A stretch of 5,904 bases of DNA, from the NCBI GenBank assembly GCA_903911455.1, contig CAIWDQ010000284.1, forward strand, positions 1 to 5,904. The letters are read 5' to 3'. How positions within the stretch are numbered: position 1 is the first letter of the stretch; each line of letters opens with the position of its first letter. The notes beneath the pieces are model-generated. The model saw only the letters and a program-made list of their open reading frames with translations, did not search any database and was not told the origin of the DNA. A program made the translations under genes and the position numbers. Positions 1 through 5,904 of the stretch are shown one piece after another. Origin of the DNA: an uncultured bacterium. GTDB taxonomy: Bacteria > Bacteroidota > Bacteroidia > Bacteroidales > JACABE01.

Positions 1-6
1 AAAGTT

Positions 7-46
7 ATTAAAAGTAAACTATTTAAAAAAACAGTTTACTTTTAAT
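7..46 (-). terminator. Possible terminator hairpin after the stop codon
   Basis: A perfect inverted repeat of 14 bp has arms at 7-20 and 33-46 around a 12-nt loop, beginning 13 nt after the TAA. The stem is almost all A-T, with only two G-C pairs, so it would be weak. Read in the gene's direction, the 3' arm contains TTTT and is followed by AACTTT at the window edge, so a clear U-run after the stem is lacking or lies outside. It may work in either direction, separating this gene from a neighbour beyond the window. Confidence 0.45.
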
Positions 47-59
47 GTTTATAGCATTA

Positions 60-3000
60 TTATTTCTTCTTAATAGTACCCGGATTTACACTTGAAGCAC
101 CAGCATTAAGGTTATCAAATACCATTGATAAGTCATAAATATTAACAACGCCATCACCATTAACATCCTGTAGACTATATCCGGAACTTAACAAACCAGT
201 TGGATCGTTGATAGCATCAAACACAGCTGATAAATCATAGATATTAATAACTCCATCTCTAAATGGAGCATATAAATCACCTATATCACCACCCCAGATT
301 ATTGAACCATTGTAATTACCACCACTGTTATCAGGAAGCATATTGCCAGGGAACAATGTAGAAACAGGATGGGTGTAGAAGTTATAGTTTACTGCCAGAC
401 AAGAGAAATCAACTGAATCGCTCCAGGTTTGAATACTGTTTCGATGGTTAACAACAATATAATGATAGCCTGTCATTGCTAAAGGTAATGATATTTCGGG
501 AGTAATAGTACCATTCTGATTGAGGTTCATTGCATTATATTTGAATTCTGCAGTAGCTAAAACTGTACTATTATCTGTAGGATCCATAGTTGCTGGACTC
601 ATAATCAGAAGCTGAATAGTATCAACTACAGGTGCTGCAAATTTAATAAACATATCACCAGAATTAGGATCCATATCCCATGTTTGGTTCATTAACATAC
701 CAGCTCCTGTATAATATTCCTGCAACATAGCCGCAACATTCATCTTTTTAGCATAGGATAATTCATAAGCTCCAATAGTTGAATTCAATGGACTTCTACT
801 ATTATTTAAAATATCTGTTGGTACTGCAGCAATATAAGTTCCTGCACCAACTACCGGAGAAGTAGGACATTTGCTTGGAGCTAAATTAGAAGTACTCGTA
901 AATATTGGATCAGCAAACATTGAATGAACATCTTTTAATGTTTTATTTCTCCAACCAGTTAATGTTGTTGTATCAGTACCTAAATATCCTATCACACCTT
1001 GAGAACCGGATACAAAGTAATCGTTATAATCAATATTAGTATATACAGTTTTAGGTGCATCTGAATAAATTGCATAAGCCTTTGAAGTTGTAGGAACACC
1101 TACTGTTGTATTATTAATAATATTGTTTCTGATATCTAAATTAGTTACAGTTGAAGCAACATAAATACCTGCACTTATTTGCTGACTTGTACCTGTTGGA
1201 TAATACTGGCTAGCGTTACCAAACATGTTAATAGTATTGTTATAAATATTAACACCACCTGTAGTACCAAGTAATCTGATACCATCAACTGTAGTAGAGC
1301 CTAAAGTAGTAGTACCAAATCCACTAATATTATTTAAGACATTATTAGCAATTGTTATATTACTTGCCGGATCAGCAGTACTTACTTCAATAGCAGCTGC
1401 ACCATAATAATTCGAATTAGTTCCATCACTATTTGCTAACTTTAGAACATTGTTTCGGGTAATAGATGCATTCTTAACTGAAGTACCCAAATAAATTGCT
1501 CTTGGAGTAACAGAAGCATAGTGAACTTGCATTGTAAATAAATTATTATCAACAGTAAGACCATTAACATAAGTTAAATAAATACCATAATTCTGAACTC
1601 TTTTACCGGTATTATTATTCATTGTACCAACTAAATTATTTGAAATAGTAAGATTAGTAACAGGAGCCAATACGGTACCAGAGATATTAATAGCATTTTT
1701 ACAATTAGAAATACTATCATTAATAATTGACAAATTGTTTACACCTCCACTTACTGAATAAATTCCATAGCTTGCACTATAGTCACTTCCATAAATCCAG
1801 CAGTATTTAATTGTACAATTGTTTGCACCACTTAAGTAGTTGAATCCATAATATGAAGCAGAAGTATTCTTTATTTGTAAATTAATTCTATTTCCGTTTA
1901 TAGAACCATCAAATATTACATTAGATGCAGCTATAGTAATTAAACCACCCGAATAAGAACCGGATAAAAGCTTAGGAACTGTTGTTGAATCTGCAGCCTT
2001 TATGGTTATTTTATAATTACCAACGCCTTCTGTTGCTAAAGCATTTAATTGATAAGTTCCAGTTTCAGCAGTATTAGTATTTATATAAACAGTAACATCA
2101 CCTGTAACAACATTATTATTTACAAAATTAAAGAAACCACCCGCACCAGTTAATGTAGTATAAGTTGAAGTTGTACCAACATTGTAATTACCACTAACCG
2201 GATAAGCAATAATAAATGATTTATAGCCTGCAGTTAAAGGGAAGTTTGTGGATAATAAATTTGTACTTGTAGGAGCAACAGTAAATATAGCACCATCACC
2301 TCCAACATTAATTGGAGTAGCATTATCCTGAGCAACCATAAAATATATAATAGTATCACTGGTAGTAACACCACCATAAATTTTAGAGAAATCAAGATAA
2401 TAATTAAATGGGTTAGTAGTTGCAGTTGATTCTACATATTTCCATCCATTAGTTGCATTTGTATTATCAACATAAGTATTTGCATTAGCAAACTTCTTGT
2501 AATACAATCTTGGTTTAGCAGTAGTTACATTAACACCTGTAAATGGATCAACAATAGAAACATTATTTAAAGTTGCACCTATTGTCGTTGTTTGATTTGG
2601 AATAGTAGTGTAAGTTATTGTAGGAGGAGTATCATCAGTTGTTATACCGTTGAATTCATCTGCACCAATATCAGGAGTAACACCTGTACCAGAATATCCT
2701 ACTTCACCCTGACGAAGATCACCATCAATATCAGTACTAACAGCAACTGGAGTTGTTATTCTTTGTCCATGACTTTCAGCTTTTGTTACAACATTAGTCT
2801 TAATATGAACATCAAAAGGTTGTGTATAAATATTAACGAATGGAACGCTATCAGTAACGTCATTTGATTCTCTAGGTGCCATTCTTGTTTTAAAAGCAGA
2901 TATAGTTTGATCTGAATTTGTACCATCATAGAATATCAAATTCTTTGCACTAGGTGTACCTCCGTATAATAAATTATTATTACAAGACGACATGAATGGA

Positions 3001-5904
3001 TAATAAGGAGAAGCAGCTGATGCATTAATACAAGCTGAGCGTGTTCCAGTAGTCATAATTGGTCTTACTACAATAATATTATTTCTAATATCAAGTACAT
3101 TAGTATATGAAGAAGAATTATAAGCATATAATCCATAGAAAATATTGGATGCATTAGTACTTGTATAATTTACAAGAATAGTATTATTATAGAATCTTAT
3201 TGGTTGAGAATTAGATGAAGACACATAAATACAATAATTTGTAGTTGTACTAGAAGGACAACTGATATCATACCACATATTATTAAATACATTCATTATT
3301 GCACCTGAAGTTGCATTATATAAATATGCCCCATAAGTTGACCCAGTTCCTGTATTCTTTATGTTGTACACTTTATTTTTAAATATATTAATGTTACTTC
3401 CTGTAGTAGTGTAATTATATATTGGATAAATATAACCTGTACTTGAATGAGTAGTATTACTTACTTCATTGTTATAAAACATTGTAGTTCCATAAGGACT
3501 CGGCATATAAAAACCATAAGTTGTACTACTACTAGTAATACCCGTAATTTTATTACCATAAACCCATAAAGTATCAGTAGTGTAAGAATAATTTGCAGAA
3601 CTAAGATAACAAATATAAGTTGTAGAAGTATTAGTTATATTTGACCAGGTATTATTATATATTTTTGCTCTGTTAAAATAAATCATATACCCATAAATAG
3701 TAGATGTATTCGTAATATTATTAAAAATATTATTAAAAACACGAATACTATCCTGATAATATCCATAGGTCATATAAACTGCTACAGCATTTCCTCCAAT
3801 ATTACCTATATAGCAATTACCTATTTCGGTATTTTTATCATAATTAGCGGAACCAGAACCATAGACATACATAGCACTATTAGAATTAATCAAAGAATCA
3901 TTATAATAATGTATAAAGTTATTACATCCCCCTGATGTAGGAGTTATAGCATTATAATACTGATATACACAATACGATGAAGTATTAGTCTTTGTCATCT
4001 GTACAGCACAATTCTGAATGGTAATGTTTGAGTTAACTACACTAGCTGACAGAGGTAATAATGCAATTCCTCTTTCAATATAATTTGAAGTTGATGATCC
4101 TGCGTCAACTATTCTCAACCCATCTAATGTTATATAGCTAGCTCCATTAAATAAAACACCATTATCTGTAGTTCCTGATGTTCCGGTAAAAGCTAACACA
4201 GGACTATTACCAGTGCCATTTTTCTTGAATGTAATAGGAGCTGCAGCAGTTCCTCTATAAGTAAAAATTAAACCAGAACCACCCGAAGACATATTCATGC
4301 TAAAGGTTTGTCCGGCAATTACATTAAATAAAGTTGGACCAGTTGCTCCAATGGCATTAAGATCGGTTATTGCATCTACAAAATTATTATAGTTGCTTCC
4401 ACTTGTCGGTAAAAGATTATTAATAGTATAAGTCCCATTAAATGGTTTTCTGATAGTTCTTGTTCCTGTAGGTGAAACAACTAATGAAGCACTAGGTATA
4501 CCTCCAATTGTAACAGAATTAAATTGTGCGTCAACCACATTAAATTCAGTTGCTGTTGATTTAATATTATATACCAACCAGAAATAATTTGTATCAGCTC
4601 TTAATGATTGATTACCTGAAATTAAAAATCCACCTGTTGGACTTGATTTTGTTCCAAATAAGTTTGTAGTTGCAAATGTACTTATGTTACCTGTATAATA
4701 AATCTTAGCTGAATCAATATCAGTTAAAGCATTTGTTGAACCGAGAGTATTTAAATCAAAGGAAGTTACAGCTAAAGGATTTTGAGAATACTGTGTTACA
4801 ACTTTTAATGTTAAAACCTGTTGATTTGAAATCCCTGCCATAATAGGTGCTGTTACAGGTTGTGCTGCTCCTGAAGATAAATAATTCTGATTTGGATCAC
4901 TAACAGTATATAATGAAATTTGATCTAAACCAATATCACCATAAGATGATGAATAATATCCGGGCGTAAATTTAAGTTTTACTGTTGAAGAAGTTGTAGT
5001 GTCAAGATTAACAGTATATTTTGTCCAGGTAGCAATAGCAGTTGTTGTACCTATATTAAATAAACTAGAACTCCAGGTAGTACCATTATCATAAGAAATA
5101 TATAAATTCATACTACCTGCACTTGCATTAGATTTAATTAAATAAAAATCTAGTTGCTTCTTTAATAAAGGATTTACAGAACAATTAATAGTAGGTGAAA
5201 CAAACTCACCTAGTGGAGTGCTTGTAGTGATACTATATGAATGGTAGCGAGCAGAATGAGGTGTATTTAATGCACCTGTTGGTGTATAAGCTCCTGTACC
5301 ATTAGTCCACCCAGCAATATTAGAATCCTGTTGCCATTGCCAGTTTCCGGTTTGTGGACAATACCATCCAATATCAGTTGGTACTTTAAAGTTAGTTTCA
5401 TCAAAATTCTCACTAAAAATAACTGTTGTTGTTGGTAAGAATATTTTTCTATTACCATATGGACTGGTTACTGAAGGTGTTCTTGGGATACCATCAACTG
5501 TTATTGAAATACATTGAGCATCTACAACATTATTATTAATAGCATTCGGATTTATATCATAAGTTATCCAGAAATAATTGGTTCCCTCAGATAAATAAAA
5601 AGGAACTAAACTTGATGCATTAAGTGAGAAAGATCCACTTCCAAGGTTCGTTGTTGAATCTAAAACTAAAGAAGTTGCAAATGTACCTGTTAATCCGGTT
5701 GAGAATAATTTAACATTAGTAATATCAGTTAAATTTGTTGTACCATTAGTATTAAAATTAATCTGAGATAATACCAAAGGATTAGCACTACCTAATGTCA
5801 CGATTTGGAAGCCCATTATTTGTTGATTAGTAGTTCCGGGAGTTAACATTGACACATTTGATTGAGTTGATGTACTTGATACATATGCCATAGGATTCTT
5901 TGTG
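60..5904 (-). CDS. Giant modular beta-helix surface protein with BNR_assoc_N-like, MAM-like and dockerin-like domains (5' partial)
   Basis: An uninterrupted frame of 1943 codons runs from the first ATG at 5891 to a TAA at 60-62. Four further sense codons upstream (T-K-N-P) reach the window edge, so the true start is probably outside. There is no purine-rich ribosome binding site before 5891 and no signal peptide after it. Domain order by residue from that ATG: BNR_assoc_N-like 1-150; MAM/jelly-roll-like 157-333; second BNR_assoc_N-like 337-482; parallel beta-helix 483-1000 closing with DIGADEF at 1074-1080; Ig/FnIII-like 1087-1207; second beta-helix 1236-1690 closing with IGAYEL at 1706-1711; C-terminal sandwich-like module 1712-1865; dockerin-like repeats 1866-1932; tail ending KKK. 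Composition is rich in Asn, Thr, Ser and Tyr and poor in charge, as in exported bacterial beta-helix proteins. No catalytic residues or standard type IX C-terminal sorting domain were recognised. The likely role is adhesion, glycan binding or surface structure; this is inference. The module names come from remembered family patterns, not a search. Confidence 0.93.
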   Translation of the reverse strand, partial: TKNPMAYVSSTSTQSNVSMLTPGTTNQQIMGFQIVTLGSANPLVLSQINFNTNGTTNLTDITNVKLFSTGLTGTFATSLVLDSTTNLGSGSFSLNASSLVPFYLSEGTNYFWITYDINPNAINNNVVDAQCISITVDGIPRTPSVTSPYGNRKIFLPTTTVIFSENFDETNFKVPTDIGWYCPQTGNWQWQQDSNIAGWTNGTGAYTPTGALNTPHSARYHSYSITTSTPLGEFVSPTINCSVNPLLKKQLDFYLIKSNASAGSMNLYISYDNGTTWSSSLFNIGTTTAIATWTKYTVNLDTTTSSTVKLKFTPGYYSSSYGDIGLDQISLYTVSDPNQNYLSSGAAQPVTAPIMAGISNQQVLTLKVVTQYSQNPLAVTSFDLNTLGSTNALTDIDSAKIYYTGNISTFATTNLFGTKSSPTGGFLISGNQSLRADTNYFWLVYNIKSTATEFNVVDAQFNSVTIGGIPSASLVVSPTGTRTIRKPFNGTYTINNLLPTSGSNYNNFVDAITDLNAIGATGPTLFNVIAGQTFSMNMSSGGSGLIFTYRGTAAAPITFKKNGTGNSPVLAFTGTSGTTDNGVLFNGASYITLDGLRIVDAGSSTSNYIERGIALLPLSASVVNSNITIQNCAVQMTKTNTSSYCVYQYYNAITPTSGGCNNFIHYYNDSLINSNSAMYVYGSGSANYDKNTEIGNCYIGNIGGNAVAVYMTYGYYQDSIRVFNNIFNNITNTSTIYGYMIYFNRAKIYNNTWSNITNTSTTYICYLSSANYSYTTDTLWVYGNKITGITSSSTTYGFYMPSPYGTTMFYNNEVSNTTHSSTGYIYPIYNYTTTGSNINIFKNKVYNIKNTGTGSTYGAYLYNATSGAIMNVFNNMWYDISCPSSTTTNYCIYVSSSNSQPIRFYNNTILVNYTSTNASNIFYGLYAYNSSSYTNVLDIRNNIIVVRPIMTTGTRSACINASAASPYYPFMSSCNNNLLYGGTPSAKNLIFYDGTNSDQTISAFKTRMAPRESNDVTDSVPFVNIYTQPFDVHIKTNVVTKAESHGQRITTPVAVSTDIDGDLRQGEVGYSGTGVTPDIGADEFNGITTDDTPPTITYTTIPNQTTTIGATLNNVSIVDPFTGVNVTTAKPRLYYKKFANANTYVDNTNATNGWKYVESTATTNPFNYYLDFSKIYGGVTTSDTIIYFMVAQDNATPINVGGDGAIFTVAPTSTNLLSTNFPLTAGYKSFIIAYPVSGNYNVGTTSTYTTLTGAGGFFNFVNNNVVTGDVTVYINTNTAETGTYQLNALATEGVGNYKITIKAADSTTVPKLLSGSYSGGLITIAASNVIFDGSINGNRINLQIKNTSASYYGFNYLSGANNCTIKYCWIYGSDYSASYGIYSVSGGVNNLSIINDSISNCKNAINISGTVLAPVTNLTISNNLVGTMNNNTGKRVQNYGIYLTYVNGLTVDNNLFTMQVHYASVTPRAIYLGTSVKNASITRNNVLKLANSDGTNSNYYGAAAIEVSTADPASNITIANNVLNNISGFGTTTLGSTTVDGIRLLGTTGGVNIYNNTINMFGNASQYYPTGTSQQISAGIYVASTVTNLDIRNNIINNTTVGVPTTSKAYAIYSDAPKTVYTNIDYNDYFVSGSQGVIGYLGTDTTTLTGWRNKTLKDVHSMFADPIFTSTSNLAPSKCPTSPVVGAGTYIAAVPTDILNNSRSPLNSTIGAYELSYAKKMNVAAMLQEYYTGAGMLMNQTWDMDPNSGDMFIKFAAPVVDTIQLLIMSPATMDPTDNSTVLATAEFKYNAMNLNQNGTITPEISLPLAMTGYHYIVVNHRNSIQTWSDSVDFSCLAVNYNFYTHPVSTLFPGNMLPDNSGGNYNGSIIWGGDIGDLYAPFRDGVINIYDLSAVFDAINDPTGLLSSGYSLQDVNGDGVVNIYDLSMVFDNLNAGASSVNPGTIKKK
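96..296 (-). repeat. Dockerin-like pair of EF-hand-type repeats (residues 1866-1932)
   Basis: Two repeats are offset by 34 residues: DGVINIYDLSAVFDAIND and DGVVNIYDLSMVFDNLN. The second has a canonical 12-residue calcium loop with D1909, N1911, D1913, N1917 and D1920 at positions 1, 3, 5, 9 and 12. The first keeps D1879, N1883 and D1886 (positions 5, 9, 12), but the front of its loop is replaced by LYAPFR. The duplication is also visible in DNA: 121-155 and 223-257 match at 28 of 35 positions. Dockerins bind cohesins in cellulosomes, but similar pairs are common at the C terminus of exported proteins outside cellulosomes. No cohesin is seen here, so the partner is unknown. Confidence 0.8.
297..758 (-). 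other. C-terminal beta-sandwich-like module preceding the dockerin-like domain (residues 1712-1865)
   Basis: The module includes MNVAAMLQEYYTGAGML (1717-1733), VDTIQLLIMSP (1756-1766), a strand with YHYIVVNHRNSIQTWS (1809-1824), and YNFYTHPVSTLFPGNML (1836-1852). A strand resembling YYIVVKHRNSIETWS, followed by a short strand and a GDVN-type dockerin pair, is a remembered C-terminal arrangement in large Bacteroidota and Ignavibacteriota surface proteins. Its function is not known to me. Being at the C terminus beside the dockerin-like repeats, it may help in surface retention or assembly, which is inference. Confidence 0.55.
759..818 (-). other. Second beta-helix closing segment with IGAYEL signature (residues 1692-1711)
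   Basis: The sequence TDILNNSRSPLNSTIGAYEL closes the second helix. It parallels the DIGADEF closure of the first cassette: a D-x-x-x-x-x-R stretch, then IGAYEL at 1706-1711. Finding both closures in one chain shows that the protein contains two complete helix cassettes and not one interrupted helix. Confidence 0.65.
822..2186 (-). other. Second right-handed parallel beta-helix region (residues 1236-1690)
   Basis: The leader contains TYTTLTGAGGFFNFVNNN (1243-1260) and GNYKITIKAA (1291-1300), then ITIAASNVIFDGS (1318-1330), the recurrent entry pattern of this Bacteroidota beta-helix class. Coils follow, each with a strand ending in an Asn turn: LTISNN, LTVDNN, SITRNN, ITIANN, VNIYNN and LDIRNN. 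The first Asn of each pair is at 1418, 1449, 1480, 1516, 1551 and 1589, giving spacings of 31, 31, 36, 35 and 38 residues. Several coils also carry a YGIY or AIYL-type strand. This helix has far less Tyr clustering than the first. The region ends in a cap with CPTSPVVGAG (1675-1684). Confidence 0.72.
2271..2633 (-). other. Ig/FnIII-like linker domain (residues 1087-1207)
   Basis: The domain opens with DTPPTITYT (1087-1095) right after the DIGADEF closure. It runs through a strand with KPRLYYKKF (1126-1134), NGWKYVES (1148-1155), FNYYLDFSKI (1162-1171), and IIYFMVAQD (1181-1189). This order, a PPTI opening, a PRLYYKK strand and an IIYFMVAQD strand, matches a beta-sandwich module that in Bacteroidota proteins sits before beta-helix cassettes. 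Its role here is probably a spacer between the two helices. It has no visible catalytic residues. Confidence 0.55.
2652..2735 (-). other. Beta-helix closing segment with DIGADEF signature (residues 1053-1080)
   Basis: The segment starts TDIDGDLRQGEVG and ends PDIGADEF (1073-1080). A D-x-D-G-x-x-R stretch followed shortly by DIGA-[DY]-E-[FYL] is a common closing signature of bacterial parallel beta-helix proteins, sometimes named as a choice-of-anchor Q type domain. It marks the end of the first helix cassette. The stretch from 1001 to 1052 between the last clear coil and this motif has no recognised domain of its own and probably belongs to the helix cap. Confidence 0.65.
2892..4445 (-). other. 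First right-handed parallel beta-helix region (residues 483-1000)
   Basis: The leader contains NGTYTINN (485-492), FVDAITDL (504-511) and GPTLFNVI (518-525), a pattern familiar from Bacteroidota beta-helix proteins. It is followed by APITFKKNGTGNSPVL (551-566) and ASYITLDGLRIVDAG (584-598), the usual entry into helix coils. From there short strands containing Ile/Val/Phe/Tyr alternate with Asn-rich turns of the NN type up to IRNNIIVV (935-942). Such folds are often found in polysaccharide lyases and adhesins. No lyase-type Lys/Arg/Asp catalytic group was picked out, so enzyme activity is not claimed. Nine cysteines are scattered through the helix. Confidence 0.72.
3060..3740 (-). repeat. Tyr/Asn-rich beta-helix coil repeats (residues 718-944)
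   Basis: Seven successive degenerate units begin at residues 718, 744, 777, 805, 836, 868 and 900, with an eighth partial one at 935. Spacings are 26, 33, 28, 31, 32, 32 and 35 residues. Each starts with a hydrophobic/aromatic pair followed by an Asn turn (VFNN, IYNN, VYGN, FYNN, IFKN, VFNN, FYNN, IRNN). A Ser/Thr-rich turn such as ITNTST follows, then a strand with spaced tyrosines such as YGYMIY or YGAYLY. Tyrosine makes up 30 of 227 residues; only four residues are acidic. The first two units also match at DNA level: 3615-3641 and 3693-3719 agree at 22 of 27 positions, offset by 78 bp. Confidence 0.75.
4446..4883 (-). other. Second BNR_assoc_N-like domain (residues 337-482)
   Basis: This is a diverged copy of the N-terminal domain. 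It repeats the same landmarks in order: YLSSGAAQ (337-344), NQQ (356-358), LNTLGSTNALTDI (380-392), IYYTG (397-401), TNYFW (434-438), NVVDAQ (451-456), and SPTGTRTI (473-480). TNYFW and NVVDAQ each lie exactly 330 residues after their counterparts in the first copy. The two copies are clearly different in sequence between these landmarks, so the duplication is old or the two were acquired separately. The domain leads straight into the first beta-helix. Confidence 0.7.
4893..5423 (-). other. MAM / choice-of-anchor J-like jelly-roll domain (residues 157-333)
   Basis: The domain begins with VIFSENFDE (157-165), a typical opening of extracellular jelly-roll modules in Bacteroidota. It continues with a Trp-rich NWQWQQDSNIAGW (183-195), a strand containing LDFYLI (247-252), LYISYDNGTTW (263-273), WTKYTVNL (289-296), and a closing GDIGLDQISLY (318-328). 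The phrase with YDNGTTW and the GDIGLDQI ending are characteristic of MAM, choice-of-anchor J or cleaved-adhesin type modules, which often bind glycans or proteins. Which named family fits best cannot be settled by eye. It sits exactly between the two BNR_assoc_N-like copies. Confidence 0.65.
5442..5891 (-). other. First BNR_assoc_N-like domain (residues 1-150)
   Basis: The segment has the pattern remembered for the domain that precedes BNR-repeat sialidase-like regions in Bacteroidota proteins. It opens with YVSSTSTQ (3-10), followed by NQQ (22-24), a Gly/Thr-rich NFNTNGTTNLTDI stretch (45-57), a short FSTG (63-66), TNYFW (104-108), NVVDAQ (121-126), and a closing SPYGNRKI (143-150). It is probably an all-beta domain. 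It contains no BNR Asp-box repeats and none follow it, so a sialidase function is not supported. The start of the domain may lie upstream of the ATG at 5891. Confidence 0.72.

Noticed and set aside
2592..2867. Plus-strand open frame of 91 codons
   Set aside because: It lies wholly antisense to the Ig-like domain and DIGADEF region of the large gene. Its product is Ser/Ile/Asn/Cys-rich with no recognisable domain and looks like a shadow of the AT-rich coding strand.
3060..3740. CRISPR array or DNA tandem-repeat locus
   Set aside because: The periodicity is in the protein, the DNA units are degenerate and of unequal length, and the reading frame is intact throughout.
3709..3740. AT-rich DNA repeat (ATTATTAAAA-type, two copies) as a regulatory element
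   Set aside because: It is explained by the codons for the NNIFNNITN segment inside the beta-helix, and it lies deep within the coding region.
2892..4445. Pectate lyase or other polysaccharide-degrading enzyme
   Set aside because: The fold class fits, but no conserved catalytic Asp/Lys/Arg set could be identified, and the coils are dominated by Asn, Thr, Ser and Tyr.
5267..5458. Minus-strand open frame of 63 codons in another frame
   Set aside because: It overlaps the MAM-like domain out of frame, and its product resembles no family. The main frame there has clear domain motifs.
4446..5891. Sialidase
   Set aside because: Only the accessory N-terminal domain type is suggested; no S-x-D-x-G-x-T-W Asp-box repeats follow. 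The YDNGTTW at 267-273 belongs to the jelly-roll-like domain and is single.

Overview
The window holds one very long gene on the minus strand. It covers nearly the whole 5.9 kb and encodes at least 1943 residues of a modular, probably secreted or cell-surface protein. The DNA is AT-rich. The protein is dominated by Asn, Thr, Ser, Tyr, Ile and Gly, and it is built from modules typical of Bacteroidota and related phyla such as Ignavibacteriota and other FCB-group bacteria. These modules are BNR_assoc_N-like domains, a MAM/jelly-roll domain, right-handed parallel beta-helices closing on IGADEF/IGAYEL signatures, and a C-terminal two-repeat dockerin-like domain. The host assignment is an inference from protein style; no phylogenetic marker gene is present.

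Layout along the protein, with nucleotides running from high to low: first BNR_assoc_N-like domain (residues 1-150), MAM/jelly-roll-like domain (about 157-333), second BNR_assoc_N-like domain (about 337-482), first beta-helix (about 483-1000) with a Tyr/Asn-rich repeat core (718-944), a closing segment ending DIGADEF (1053-1080), an Ig/FnIII-like linker domain (about 1087-1207), second beta-helix (about 1236-1690) closing at IGAYEL (1706-1711), a C-terminal beta-sandwich-like module (about 1712-1865), and a dockerin-like pair of EF-hand loops (about 1866-1932). The protein ends in a short tail with three lysines.

The gene's 5' end is probably missing. The frame stays open to the window edge, the first ATG (5891) has no ribosome binding site or signal peptide, and the family domain seems to begin at or before it. 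The 3' end is complete: a TAA stop is followed after 13 nt by an inverted repeat that may be a terminator. The plus strand shows no believable gene. No RNA gene, mobile element, CRISPR array or replication origin was seen.

No catalytic site was recognised, so the best reading is a large structural, adhesive or glycan-binding surface protein. The interesting features lie within it: two different beta-helix cassettes in one chain, duplicated N-terminal domains around a jelly-roll, a run of degenerate Tyr-rich coils, and an unusual first dockerin-like loop.
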